Source: CAWKOH01 sp963851245
GTDB lineage: Bacteria; Actinomycetota; Acidimicrobiia; Acidimicrobiales; Palsa-688
Direction: 5' to 3'
Length of the DNA: 64,000 nt
Assembly: GCA_963851245.1 (NCBI GenBank)
Contig: CAWKOH010000010.1
Coordinates: 62,001 to 126,000 of the forward strand
The notes below the pieces were generated by a model. The model was not told the origin of the DNA and did no database searches. It was given only the letters and a program-made list of their open reading frames with translations. The position numbers and the translations under genes are program-made. This document shows positions 55,071-64,000 of the stretch, one piece after another. Numbering within the stretch: position 1 is the stretch's first letter; each line of letters begins with the position of its first letter.

Positions 55071-55532
55071 TCATCGCGAAGGAACAGCCCTCGGCGTTGG
55101 AAGCTCCTGATTGTGGTGGTCGAACACGATCCGAACCGGGGAGCCAATGGCAATCTCGGCCGGATCGCAGTCGATGATGTTGACCAGAAGGCGGGCTCCT
55201 TCGCCTTGAGTCCCGTCGAGCTCGACCACACCGGAGACGTAGGGACAGATGGCGATCAGGTCAGGGTGGAGGGGGTGGTGGACCACGGTGTAGGTGTAGA
55301 CGGTGCCGTCACCGGAGAGCTCGGCCCACTCGACCTCCTCCGATTGGCACACATGGCATATCGGCAGCGGCGGCAACCGGAACGTTCCGCAGTTGGCGCA
55401 GCGCGGAACAACGAGACGGTCTTCTTTGGCCGCCTCCCAGAAGGGGCGGGTGTACTCGTCGGCGAAGGCGTCCTGCTGGAGGTTCGGAAACACTCCCCTC
55501 CGCAGCTCACCGAAAGTGCTGGTGCTCGTCAC
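55071..55532 (-). CDS. OB-fold/DUF35 zinc-ribbon acyl-CoA-associated protein
   Basis: A 153-aa protein. An N-terminal helix (TRPFWEAAKEDRLVVPRC) leads to a zinc ribbon with CANC and CHVC (residues about 45-64), then an OB fold (GDGTVYTYTVVHHPLHPDL onward). DUF35 proteins partner thiolase-like enzymes, as in the Ltp2-ChsH2 retro-aldolase of steroid side-chain degradation. It starts 4 nt after the thiolase stop, which makes such a complex likely here. Confidence 0.9.
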   Translation of the reverse strand: MTSTSTFGELRRGVFPNLQQDAFADEYTRPFWEAAKEDRLVVPRCANCGTFRLPPLPICHVCQSEEVEWAELSGDGTVYTYTVVHHPLHPDLIAICPYVSGVVELDGTQGEGARLLVNIIDCDPAEIAIGSPVRIVFDHHNQELPTPRAVPSR

Positions 55533-55536
55533 CGAT

Positions 55537-56735
55537 TCATCCCTTCCTCAAGATGCTCCCGCTCATCGGCAGGAGCGATGTGCCTCCGGTTACGAGCGCG
55601 ATCTCAGCGTCCTCGACCTGGTTGACCGCGCTACCCCGCAGCTGCTCCACCGCTTCGCGGACGTGGGTCATTCCTATGACATAGGCCTCGGAAAGATTGC
55701 CGCCGTGGGTGTTGACCGGAATGCTGCCGGTCTTCCAGCGGATGTTGCCCTCGGCCACGAAAGGACCGCCTTCGCCGACGGGCACGAAACCGTAGTCCTC
55801 CAGCTGCATGATCACCATCGGGGTGAAGTTGTCATAGATCAGAGCTACGTCTACATCCTCCGGGCCGATGCCGGCCATCTCGTACATCCGGCGAGCAGCT
55901 GGGCGTGAACCGGAGGACACCAGGTCCTGGTCGGGCATCTGGAGCCATTTCCAGTTGAGAGGCCCGGTGCGGCCGATTCCCCCATGCGCCGAACCCATTA
56001 TGTAAACGGGAGGCTGGCGGAGGTCCTTGGCCCGATCGGCGGCCACGGTGATCACTGCCACCGCCCCGTCCGTCTCCAGGGTGAAGTCGAACAAGCAGAG
56101 TGGCTCGGCAATCATCCGGGCGCTGAAGTAGTCATCAAGGGTCAGGGGCGAGGTCTGCAACGCCGTGGGCCGCCGTATGGCGTTTTCCCGGGAAGAGATA
56201 GCCACCTCGGCGAAGTGCTCCCGCTTGGTGCCGTAGAGATGCATGTGTCTCTGGGCGATCATGGCCGACGCGTGGCCGGGGCCGAGCAACCCGTTGTTGG
56301 CGGTGAAGGCGGCGTAGGGGGTGGCGACCCCGAGGTTGGCCTGCCCGTAGGTCAGGCTGCCTCCGACCGAACTTCCTCCGAGCCGCCGGTTGCGCTGCTG
56401 CACCGTCATGACCGTGGCGATGGTGGTGGCCATCCCTCCGTGTATGGCGGCCGCGGCCGTACCCAGGGCACCGGCGGACGCCCCCCACCACCCGTGATCA
56501 TCGTGGTATAGCGGACCTCAGGGATACCGAGGGTGGCGGCCACCTCGGCCGGTTCGCAAGCCTGCGCATACAGGGCGAAGCCATCGAGGTCCTGGACCGA
56601 GAGCCCGGCGTCGTCGAGGGCGAGCAGAATGGCCTTGCAGGCCATGCTCAACTCCGTCTGGGGATAGGACTGGCCCCGCTTGTAGTAGGGCGTGGCGCCC
56701 ACTCCCACGACGGCTGCCTGGTCCCTGATAGTCAT
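55537..56735 (-). pseudogene. Thiolase (lipid-transfer/SCP-x thiolase-like), frameshift in a G run
   Basis: ATG 56735 begins IRDQAAVVGVGATPYYKRGQ and continues to YTTMITGGGG. There the frame changes; the other frame reads ASAGALGTAAAAIHGGMATT and then 298 more residues with VYIMGSAHGGIGRTG, DVALIYDNFTPMVIMQLEDY and IPVNTHGGNLSEAYVIGMTH (His at the thiolase active site). One extra base in the six-C run at 56481-56486 (G run on the coding strand) would give a normal protein of about 398 aa. Together with DUF35 it should cleave or form a C-C bond of a CoA ester. The homopolymer makes a sequencing error quite possible. Confidence 0.87.
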
Positions 56736-56751
56736 CGCATCCTCCGTGTCA

Positions 56752-59193
56752 TCACGCCACCACCTGCCGGGCTCGAAGGTCGGCGATCTGTTTGTCCGTG
56801 TAACCCAATTCGCCGAGCACCGCGTCGGTGCAATCCCCGCAAAGCCCGCCCGGCTTGGCCTGCGTAGCCGAACGAGAGAACCGCACCAGCGGGGCGAGAC
56901 GGGGGTGCTCGTCGAAAACGGGGTGGCTGATATCGGTGATGTAGCCGCCCGCCCGCCCGATCTCGTCGCTCATCAGCAACGCCTCCGGGGGCCCGGTGGT
57001 AACCGCCACACAGGCCACGTCATGCTCCGTCAGGTAGTCCTGCCATTCTCCCCTGGTACGGCCTGCGAAAGCTTCACCGAGGACCCCGGCCAGTGCCGCG
57101 TCGTTCTCGGCACGATCCGTTTCGCTCTTGAAGCGGGCCTCGTCCTGCAGGTCCACGTAGGGCGCCATCGCTTCGGCCAGCGGGTCCCACTCGTCTGGCA
57201 GGGGGGCGGCCAGGAAGACCCAACCATCAGCGGCGTCATATATACGGTACAAAGCCGAGGGGCCGCGCAGATCTTCGCCCGGGCTTGTCCCACCCGGCGA
57301 ACCGGGAAAATCGACCACGTAGCCGGCCATGGCGTGGGCGGTCGACTGAAGCATGGTCGAGACGATGTGCTGACCCCCGGTCCCACGCCGCCGCGCCAGC
57401 AGGCCAATTAACACCGCACTGGCAACGCCCAGCGCCGCTATCCCGTCGGCCGAGGCGTACCGAGAGGCACTGGCAGCGCGAAGGATGCCACTTTGCTCCG
57501 AAACCTCCCGGATGCTTATGGACGAGTCGTCGGGAACGGTGCCGCCCAGATGAGCGGCGGCGATACCTCCGGCGGCCCCGAAACTCGGTGCGAATGCGGC
57601 CCGGTCCCCGCAGGGACCTCCCACGCCGTACCCGCGGGCACTCAGGTACACCAGATCGGGGTTGATGGCCCGCAGCGTGTCCTCGTCGACCCGGATCCGC
57701 CGCGCCGCCCCGTCGCGGAAACCCTCCACGACAGCATCCACCCGACCGGCCAGCTGGTGGACAATCTGGACCGCCTCCGGCTTCTTAAGGTCGAGGGCCA
57801 CGCTCTCCTTCCCCTGCATCACCTTCCCTCCCCCGGCCTCGGGGAACTGAGGAACCTGACGGCGGATGGCCTCCCCTTCTAGCGGCTCGATTTTGATTAC
57901 ACGCGCCCCCAGGTCGGTCAGCAGGGTCACCCCCATCGGGGCCGCATACTGCATGGCCAACTCCAGGACCGTCACGCCCTCTAGCGGTAGCCTCCCTTCC
58001 TGGGCTGGCGGCGGCGATTCCGGGGTGATGGAGTCCCAGGGCGGCAGGTGACCCTTACCGAACGCCGGTGCCGGTCCCTTGACTGTTCCCGGTGTCCCCG
58101 ACATGCGAAACATGGGACCAGGCTGTCGGACCGGACCCCGCTCAGGGTCGTCCACATCCACCACGAACGTCTCGTGAACCAGTTGCGGATGCTCGAGCAC
58201 CTCCGGTCCGCGGCGGTACAGCTCCCCGTAGACATTGGGTTCGGAGGCGAAGACCTCCTGCCATTCGTTCAGGCTGCGCTCCCTCACCGCGCCCAGCATC
58301 CGCTCCCACAGCTCGAGCCTCAGATCGTCGTCCTCGAGGATGGGGATCCCTTTCCACCTGGGATCGGTAAGCATCCAACCCAGTCCCAGGGAATGGAGGA
58401 ACGCTTCGAAGAGACGGGGCCGGTTTTGCGCGAATTGGAGCCACTGGCCGTCCCTGGTCTGGCCCACGAGCAGGCGGAACACAAAGTGGCTCATCGGGAC
58501 ACCCTTGTCGAATATCGGCGGCGTCTGGTAGAAGGCTTCCGGCCAGCGCTGGGCCACCAGATACGAGTACCAGGACGACGATGCCCCTTCGTGCACTGTG
58601 ACCGCTTGGGTCATGTTCGTCTCCACCCACTGGCCCTGCCCGCTCCGCTCCCTTTCGAAGAGGGCCGACAGGATTCCGTGCAGGGCACACTGCGAAGCGG
58701 CAAAGGAGCACCACGGCACGGACACGAAGGGCGGGTGGCCCGTCCGGCTCATCCCATCGAAGGAGTCGAAAAGCCCGAGGAGGGCGGCGACGACCCCCTC
58801 GTAGCCTTTGAGACCGGCCCACGGCCCTTGCCGTCCGAAGCCGGTAATGGAGCAGTAGACGAGCCGGGGATTGACCTCACGCAGTGAGTCATACCCGAGT
58901 GCGAGCCGTTCGGCCACTCCGGGCCGGAAGGTCTCGATCACCACGTCCGCCTTGGCGGCAAGGGTTCGCACGCGATCGAGTCCTTCGGCCGTCGCCAGAT
59001 CGGCCACTAGGCTCGACTTCCCCCTGGCCAGGAACGGGAAGGAAGACTGCTGCCGGAGCCGGCTGCCGCCTGGAGGCTCGATCCAGATCGCCTCGGCCCC
59101 GAAGTCCGTCAGAACCTGGCTCACCTGGGCCCCGATCGAGTCAGGGGACAGATCCACGACCCTCAGTCCGGCGAGCGGACCTATCCCCTCCAT
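56752..59193 (-). CDS. CaiB/BaiF CoA-transferase, two-domain fusion
   Basis: An 813-aa protein with two family III CoA-transferase domains, about residues 1-385 and 405-813. Both have the start pattern (LAGLRVVDLSPDSIGAQVSQ; LEGVTVLELAMQYAAPMGVT). The catalytic Asp in the usual V-D-V-S motif is Glu191 in the first domain (WVETNM) and absent in the second (HIVSTML). Family enzymes move CoA between carboxylates; two-domain forms with altered Asp are seen in actinobacteria. The thiolase starts 17 nt downstream, so CoA transferase, thiolase and DUF35 form one operon. GGAG precedes ATG 59193. Confidence 0.9.
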   Translation of the reverse strand: MEGIGPLAGLRVVDLSPDSIGAQVSQVLTDFGAEAIWIEPPGGSRLRQQSSFPFLARGKSSLVADLATAEGLDRVRTLAAKADVVIETFRPGVAERLALGYDSLREVNPRLVYCSITGFGRQGPWAGLKGYEGVVAALLGLFDSFDGMSRTGHPPFVSVPWCSFAASQCALHGILSALFERERSGQGQWVETNMTQAVTVHEGASSSWYSYLVAQRWPEAFYQTPPIFDKGVPMSHFVFRLLVGQTRDGQWLQFAQNRPRLFEAFLHSLGLGWMLTDPRWKGIPILEDDDLRLELWERMLGAVRERSLNEWQEVFASEPNVYGELYRRGPEVLEHPQLVHETFVVDVDDPERGPVRQPGPMFRMSGTPGTVKGPAPAFGKGHLPPWDSITPESPPPAQEGRLPLEGVTVLELAMQYAAPMGVTLLTDLGARVIKIEPLEGEAIRRQVPQFPEAGGGKVMQGKESVALDLKKPEAVQIVHQLAGRVDAVVEGFRDGAARRIRVDEDTLRAINPDLVYLSARGYGVGGPCGDRAAFAPSFGAAGGIAAAHLGGTVPDDSSISIREVSEQSGILRAASASRYASADGIAALGVASAVLIGLLARRRGTGGQHIVSTMLQSTAHAMAGYVVDFPGSPGGTSPGEDLRGPSALYRIYDAADGWVFLAAPLPDEWDPLAEAMAPYVDLQDEARFKSETDRAENDAALAGVLGEAFAGRTRGEWQDYLTEHDVACVAVTTGPPEALLMSDEIGRAGGYITDISHPVFDEHPRLAPLVRFSRSATQAKPGGLCGDCTDAVLGELGYTDKQIADLRARQVVA

Positions 59194-59264
59194 CGCCGCT
59201 CCATGCTATCGGCCTACCGAGTTTATTTGCAACGGGACTCTCAAACCCGGGCAGCGGCCCCAGC

Positions 59265-60467
59265 TCAGGCGGCTATGTCGGGGCGGATGACCTCGGTCAG
59301 GTTGGCGCCCATGATTTTGGCGATGTCCTCGTCGGGCAGGCCCTTGAGCTCGTCCACGTAGGAGGTCGGCTGGGCCAGCCCCTCAGGGTGGGGGAAGTCC
59401 GAGCCGAACACCACCCGGTCGGCGCCGACCAGCTTGATCAGCCCGTGGGGGTCCTCCTCGTGGAAGGGATGGACCCACACGTTGCGCTTGAGCACCTTGA
59501 TGGGGTCCTCGGCGTAGTAACGGGGGTTCGCCGCGTAGGAATGTTCCAGGGCCTCGACGAGTGGCCGCACCCAACCAGACCCATTTTCCACCGGCAGCAT
59601 GCGCAGCGAGGGGAACCGGGACAGAAGACCGTGCCCTATCATCGAGGCCACACAGTCGTAGATACCCCGGCTCTGGTAGTGAAGGATGTCGGCGAAGGCG
59701 CTGGGGCCGGCGAAGGGCAGGAACTCGTTGTCGCCGCCGCCCTCCCAGCGATTGAGATAGCGCATCTGGCCGTCATCGGAAGCGTGCAGACCGACGGCGA
59801 TGTCGGCCTCGATGACCCGCCGCCAGAACGGGTCGAACTCGGGTAGAGCAAAGGACCGCTCACCCACAAAACCGGGCACGGGGGCGGGCCGGATGAGCAC
59901 AATCTTGGCCCCTCGCTCGACCACCCACTCCAGCTCCTTGGTGGCCTCCTCCACGATAGGCAGGGTGATGACCGGGGTGGGGAATATGCGGTTCTCGTAG
60001 TTGAACGTCCAGTGCTCGTGCATCCACTGGTTGAGGGCGTGGATAACGGCGTGGGTGGCCAGCGGGTCGGTGCGCAGGCGCTCTTCGAGGAGGCTGGCCA
60101 GGGTGGGCCACATCAAGGCCCGGTCGACACCCAGCTCGTTCATCAGCGCCAGCCGCGGCCCGGGGGAGAAAAAGGCCTCCGGGGAGCGCATGGGCTCACC
60201 CATGATCTGCCGCCGGGACTTCCCCTCCGGGTTGCCCTTCTTGAAGTACTCCTCCTGAGCGCCCGGCTTGGCCACAACCTCGAAGGTGGGGTTGGGAATG
60301 TAGTCGGAGATGACATTTCTGAGGGCCAGTTTCGTGCGTCCGTTGACCGTCACGTACTTGACCAGACCTTCGTACTCCTTGGGAAGGAACTTCGTGAAGG
60401 CATCAACCGTCTCGTACATGTGGTTGTCTGCATCGAAGACCGGAAAGTTGATGACAGGGCTTGGCAT
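59265..60467 (-). CDS. Amidohydrolase family protein, DADNH subgroup (divergent)
   Basis: A 400-aa protein with FPVFDADNHMYETVDAFTKF, YIPNPTFEVVAKPGAQEEYF, VGLHASDDGQMRYL and VVFGSDFPHPEGLAQP. It differs from the three other DADNH proteins in lacking PSQGV (WPTLAS instead). GGGAGG stands before ATG 60467. It heads the minus-strand group that continues with the CoA transferase 71 nt later, and is divergent from the binding lipoprotein with 148 nt between. The scrap at 2412-2525 derives from this subtype. Confidence 0.9.
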   Translation of the reverse strand: MPSPVINFPVFDADNHMYETVDAFTKFLPKEYEGLVKYVTVNGRTKLALRNVISDYIPNPTFEVVAKPGAQEEYFKKGNPEGKSRRQIMGEPMRSPEAFFSPGPRLALMNELGVDRALMWPTLASLLEERLRTDPLATHAVIHALNQWMHEHWTFNYENRIFPTPVITLPIVEEATKELEWVVERGAKIVLIRPAPVPGFVGERSFALPEFDPFWRRVIEADIAVGLHASDDGQMRYLNRWEGGGDNEFLPFAGPSAFADILHYQSRGIYDCVASMIGHGLLSRFPSLRMLPVENGSGWVRPLVEALEHSYAANPRYYAEDPIKVLKRNVWVHPFHEEDPHGLIKLVGADRVVFGSDFPHPEGLAQPTSYVDELKGLPDEDIAKIMGANLTEVIRPDIAA

Positions 60468-60615
60468 GGCTACCTCCCGAGCTCAGACCTGGAGCGACGG
60501 TAACTGATTTCGACGCCGACGTCAACCTCGAGACCGGGCCGGGGGTAGGTCGAGTTGAAAACGTGTTTGCGAGGTGGAATGATTTCGACATCGTGATCGA
60601 CAAGGGGGACAGACA

Positions 60616-61875
60616 ATGCGTCGCTTGAGATACGGCCTGGCCGCCGCTGCAGCCATTTCTCTGATGGCGGGAGCTTGTAGTTCCTCGAGCCACACTGCAG
60701 GCTCGGGTGGAAGCTCGACCACGGCGAGCGCACCGGGCGGTTCGGGGTCGGGCAAGACCTACACGGTCGGGGTGCTAACCGACCTAACTGGTCCCGGATC
60801 GGTCACCGGTGATACGACGATACAGGGAATCAAGGCGGGTATCGGACGGGCTGAGCAGGAGGGCTACCACATCAAGTATGTGGTGGCTGATTCGGGTACC
60901 TCGTTGACCCAGGCGCTCACCGCGGCCAAGACCCTCGTCCAGCAGGACCACGTATTTGCGGTCATGCAGATATCCGTAGTCGGCTTCGCGGCCGCGCCTT
61001 ACATGACGAAGGCCAGCGTTCCCGTGGTGGGGGCCGACGTGGACGGTCCGGAGTGGCTGACTTCCCGCAACATGTTCTCAATATTCGGCTACGCCGACTA
61101 CACCAAGGTGCAGACCACCACCGGTGAGATCTTCAAGCAGCTGGGCGCCACCAACTTCGGTGGCATCGCGTACTCGATCGAGCCGGCCTCTTACGACGTA
61201 GTGAAATCGGCAGCCGTCTCGGCCCAGGTGGCCGGCCTCAAGGTTGGCTATGTGAACACCCAGGTGCCCCTGGGCTCGACCAACATGGCCCCGATCGCGC
61301 TGGCCATGAAGAGCGCCGGGGTCGACGGCATCTACCCGGGGGTCACTACCCAGACCTCCTTTGCCCTGGTCAACGCTCTCCGCCAACAAGGGGTGGATCT
61401 CAAGGTAGGGCTCATGCCTACCGGCTATGGCGGTGACCTCACCGGCGGCGGCCAGGGAGCCCAGCAAGCTGCTCAGGGCCTGTACTTCACATCCGGCTAC
61501 GAGCCGGTCGAGATGAACACGCCCGCAACCCAGGCCTTCCAGAGTGACCTGAAGACCTACGCCGGTGTGAACGGCGACCCAACCCTGAGCGAGTACCTGG
61601 CCTACCTCTCCATCGACGGCTTCGTCCAAGGCCTGAAAGCGGGCGGGCCCAACCCGACACAAGCCTCGTTTATCAACACCATGCTGGGCATCAGCAACTA
61701 TGGCGCAGCCGGACTGTGGGGAGGCCACACCATCTCCTTCGCCATGTCCACGCGTGGTAGCGAGGCTGGCGCCGACAACTGCACCTGGATCACCAAGTAC
61801 TCGGGCACCACCTTCCAGCTGGTCCCCAACATGACCCCAATATGCGGCCAGAACGTGCCCGGCAAGAGCGTTTGA
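60616..61875 (+). CDS. ABC transporter substrate-binding lipoprotein (HAAT type)
   Basis: A 419-aa exported protein. The signal peptide ends in lipobox MAGAC (Cys21), followed by a Ser/Gly-rich linker. The binding fold starts YTVGVLTDLTGPGSVTGDTT and includes VVADSGTSLTQALTAAKTLV. AAGGGGG lies 8 nt before ATG 60616. No permease genes are adjacent, so it may use the LivHM system 40 kb away or one outside the window. A deleted copy of a sister gene lies at 32336-32840. Confidence 0.92.
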   Translation: MRRLRYGLAAAAAISLMAGACSSSSHTAGSGGSSTTASAPGGSGSGKTYTVGVLTDLTGPGSVTGDTTIQGIKAGIGRAEQEGYHIKYVVADSGTSLTQALTAAKTLVQQDHVFAVMQISVVGFAAAPYMTKASVPVVGADVDGPEWLTSRNMFSIFGYADYTKVQTTTGEIFKQLGATNFGGIAYSIEPASYDVVKSAAVSAQVAGLKVGYVNTQVPLGSTNMAPIALAMKSAGVDGIYPGVTTQTSFALVNALRQQGVDLKVGLMPTGYGGDLTGGGQGAQQAAQGLYFTSGYEPVEMNTPATQAFQSDLKTYAGVNGDPTLSEYLAYLSIDGFVQGLKAGGPNPTQASFINTMLGISNYGAAGLWGGHTISFAMSTRGSEAGADNCTWITKYSGTTFQLVPNMTPICGQNVPGKSV

Positions 61876-61946
61876 GTTGAGCCCACGCTGGCTCTGACCG
61901 AAGGGTGAGCTGAGACCGGCCGCGTCAGAACGAACCGGGAGCGAAC

Positions 61947-62405
61947 GTGGCACGCGCCTTCGCCTCCGCGGGCCATCTTCACGTCATGGTTCCCATGTCG
62001 ACTGCAGAAGCGCTCGGGATGTGGCTCCTGACCGGGGTGCTGGAGAGGCACCCCTGCTTGAAAGTGGTGTTCGTAGAACCCGGGATTGGCTGGGTCACCT
62101 GGTGGCTCCGCATGGTGGACGACATGGCCGCCCGGCAGGGATACGAGTTTCCAAGCCTGTGGCGGACGCCGAGCGACTACTTCCACTCCAACGTTTATCT
62201 GACCTTCATCGACGAAGTCGACGTGGTACGGCATGCCCACGAGTGCCTCGGCATCGAGAACGTGATGTGGTCGTCGGACTATCCCCATCCCGTTTCCAGC
62301 TGGCCCCGGTCCCGCTCGACGGTCGACCGCGTCTTCGCCGGCGTCAGCGAGCACGACCGGGATCTGGTATGCCGGGGCAACGCAGCCCGGGTCTGGAACC
62401 TGTAA
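61947..62405 (+). pseudogene. Amidohydrolase, C-terminal remnant
   Basis: The 152-residue frame holds only the second half of an Amidohydro_2 barrel: GHLHVMVPMSTAEALGMWLL, LERHPCLKVVFVEPGIGWVT, YLTFIDEVDVVRHAHECLGI and VMWSSDYPHPVSSWP with the metal Asp. The N-terminal metal site is missing. The start codon at 61947 has no clear ribosome-binding site. It lies 71 nt after the lipoprotein gene. Confidence 0.8.
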
Positions 62406-62495
62406 CCCAGAGAGGACGGTCGCCCGGCGCGGTAAGTGCTCGTGTAGAGGAGCGAAGTTCCAACGAACCCTCGGCGCCGGCCACCCTCTCGTTTC

Positions 62496-62542
62496 GTCGG
62501 ACGACTCCGAGCAGTTCAAGCCTGCCCCAGAAGTCGTCCGAC
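62496..62542. repeat. Perfect 11-bp inverted repeat
   Basis: GTCGGACGACT (62496-62506) and AGTCGTCCGAC (62532-62542) flank a 25-nt loop. The site is between the amidohydrolase remnant and the convergent hydrolase. It could be a bidirectional terminator or an operator; there is no T-run. Confidence 0.55.
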
Positions 62543-62576
62543 AGATCAAATATGCGCCGGCGCTTGCCAGCTATAA

Positions 62577-64000
62577 CTAGCTCCGTCCTCCCGGTCGTGG
62601 CGAGCTCCAGTTGAGGGGCTCGGTGAGGCCGTTGCTGGTCGGCGTTATCCCGCTAGTGGTAGCCGGCAGGTAGTCGTTGGGCAGGAGGGGCAGGTTGACA
62701 CTCGACGGCAAAGACCTGGAGCGGTCGATCTGGTAGACGCCGCCTGGAAGCGTCGCGTTCTGGGGAGCGGTCAGCACGCAGGGGATGGCCGGCAAGAGGG
62801 CACTCAGTTGGCTGCTGCAGGCGGATGAGGGCTCCTGGGTGCTGAGAGTGAGCCGCAGGGAGTCTCCCGCCGGCAGGGACCACACCGCGGGGTAGATCGT
62901 GATGTCGTAGCGGGCGGTCTGTCCGGCCGGCACGTATTGGTCGGCAAGGAACGGGTGGTCCGGCTGGATCAACACGCCGTTCTCGAACCACGACTGTTGC
63001 TTATTGATCGCTCCCATGCTGCCCAGCAGGCTCCCAGTCGCGACCTGGGTGGCCGTACCATCCGGGGCGACGTCATAGAGCGTGGCGATCAGCTCGAGGT
63101 TCGTGTTGCTGGAACTGGCGTAGATGGTGGCCGAAATCGGACCGGCCAGGGTGGCGCCACGGGGGAACGACGACGTTGTGTAGGACAGCGTCGTGCCCGA
63201 CTGACCCGGCTGCCCGTACGTGATGGTGTCACTGCTCGAACCGGCGGCGGAGGCCGTCCGGCCGCCCCGCCCGCTGGCCACCAGGGTGCCGCCCCCGCTC
63301 AGGTCGTAGGACGTATACGTCGAAGCGACCGGGTTCGTGGACGCGTTCACCCATCCCGAACCGGTCCCCGAACCGCTCTGGTAGAGGTGCATCGGCGTTT
63401 GGGTCTTGGTCATGTCCGTGTGCTCACCCTTGAGCCAGGTGTCGTACCACTCCAGCATGATGCTCTCGTCCAGGCCCTGACCGTGGCCCCAGGGGCCGAC
63501 GATGATCTGGTACCGGCCGGTCGTCGGCTGGTGCGTGTTCATCGGGGCGTAGTACGGCTTGCCGAGCCAGGTGTTCTGGAACGCCGCGTACATGGCGAGC
63601 GATCCGATGTTGTCCGGGGCGTTCCATCCGGTCCACAGCAGAGCTGGGATACCATTGCGGACAATCTGAGCGACCAGGGCGGGCGTGGTGGTCCGCTGCT
63701 GCCAGTACGTGCCGTCGTAGGCGCGCGGACCGCCAGATAGGATGTCCTGCTCGAGCGCCACGCCGGCGGCGTTGTTTTCCGTCGCGTGTTGGGGTCCCGA
63801 AAGTAGCCCCGACAACCCGGCGCCGAAAAGTGGGACGATGGGGCTCGGAATGCCACCGGAGAAGTAGACACCGTCGTAGGTGCTCCCCGCACATGCGGGC
63901 AGAATGGCCTTGAGCGGCGAGTGCCGGCCTACCGCGGCGGCGGTGAAGAGTTGGTTGTCGCCCAGCTGGGAGCAACCCGTCAGCCCAACCACGCCATTGG
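62577..64000 (-). CDS. CocE/NonD (X-Pro dipeptidyl-peptidase S15-type) hydrolase, N-terminus outside window
   Basis: The frame is open at the window edge, giving 474 visible residues. The visible part starts just before the nucleophile elbow, NGVVGLTGCSQLG (Ser in GxSxxG). It continues with PALLWTGWNAPDN, IIVGPWGHGQG (catalytic-His region) and the jelly-roll C-terminal domain (LSYTTSSFPRGATLAGPISA, then LAGPISATIYASSSNTNLEL, and PAGQTARYDITIYPAVWSLP). The Ser/Thr/Gly-rich composition and likely export fit a secreted esterase or peptidase of the cocaine-esterase family. The N-terminal 100-250 residues are not visible. Confidence 0.88.
   Translation of the reverse strand, partial: NGVVGLTGCSQLGDNQLFTAAAVGRHSPLKAILPACAGSTYDGVYFSGGIPSPIVPLFGAGLSGLLSGPQHATENNAAGVALEQDILSGGPRAYDGTYWQQRTTTPALVAQIVRNGIPALLWTGWNAPDNIGSLAMYAAFQNTWLGKPYYAPMNTHQPTTGRYQIIVGPWGHGQGLDESIMLEWYDTWLKGEHTDMTKTQTPMHLYQSGSGTGSGWVNASTNPVASTYTSYDLSGGGTLVASGRGGRTASAAGSSSDTITYGQPGQSGTTLSYTTSSFPRGATLAGPISATIYASSSNTNLELIATLYDVAPDGTATQVATGSLLGSMGAINKQQSWFENGVLIQPDHPFLADQYVPAGQTARYDITIYPAVWSLPAGDSLRLTLSTQEPSSACSSQLSALLPAIPCVLTAPQNATLPGGVYQIDRSRSLPSSVNLPLLPNDYLPATTSGITPTSNGLTEPLNWSSPRPGGRS

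Overview
The window looks like high-GC chromosomal DNA from a member of the Actinomycetota, most likely an uncultivated soil or aquatic lineage such as Acidimicrobiia (inferred from gene content, not proven). Pointers are a fused LivH-LivM permease, a mycofactocin-type short-chain dehydrogenase, luciferase-like (F420/flavin) oxidoreductases, a mycothiol-dependent maleylpyruvate-isomerase-fold protein, Ser-rich lipoproteins, frequent GTG/TTG starts, and several genes whose start codon lies only 5-7 nt after a -10 box (leaderless transcripts). No rRNA, tRNA, CRISPR array or transposase is visible.

The whole region is catabolic accessory DNA. 1-10.9 kb: gluconolactonase-like proteins, a crotonase, an MBL hydrolase, an IclR regulator, and an overlapping sulfotransferase/TauD-type dioxygenase pair, mixed with IclR, aldehyde dehydrogenase and amidohydrolase remnants. 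11-17.3 kb: a luciferase-like oxidoreductase, an amidohydrolase, EthD, MaoC and a TetR regulator. 17.4-22.5 kb: a branched-chain-amino-acid-type ABC importer (LivHM, LivG, LivF) behind a good promoter and an 18-bp dyad, with a convergent binding lipoprotein. 22.6-31.5 kb: amidohydrolases, an N-acyl-D-amino-acid-deacylase-like protein, BKACE, quinone oxidoreductase and SDR. 31.7-47.5 kb: TetR, a frameshifted CoxL-type molybdenum hydroxylase, a Baeyer-Villiger monooxygenase, an orphan MerB-like protein, a frameshifted acyl-CoA ligase with crotonase and LLM enzyme, and many remnants. 47.5-62.4 kb: further deacylase/amidohydrolase pairs, a cupin, a DUF35-thiolase-CoA-transferase block and a second binding lipoprotein. 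62.6-64 kb: a CocE/S15-type hydrolase cut by the window edge.

Two themes stand out. First, a two-gene unit recurs: a deacylase-like amidohydrolase (about 570 aa) beside an ACMSD-like Amidohydro_2 protein (about 400 aa). There are four intact copies in two sequence types, plus one collapsed remnant that keeps the beginning of one partner and the end of the other. Together with the importer, binding proteins, CoA ligase, crotonases, thiolase and CoA transferase, this suggests import of organic acids or N-acylated/cyclic compounds, hydrolytic opening, CoA activation and beta-oxidation-like cleavage. The substrate is unknown.

Second, the island is decaying. At least a dozen genes are truncated or are internal-deletion chimeras that keep both ends, and four otherwise intact enzymes differ from an open frame by a single base. 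The single-base cases could be assembly errors; the large-deletion cases could not easily be.
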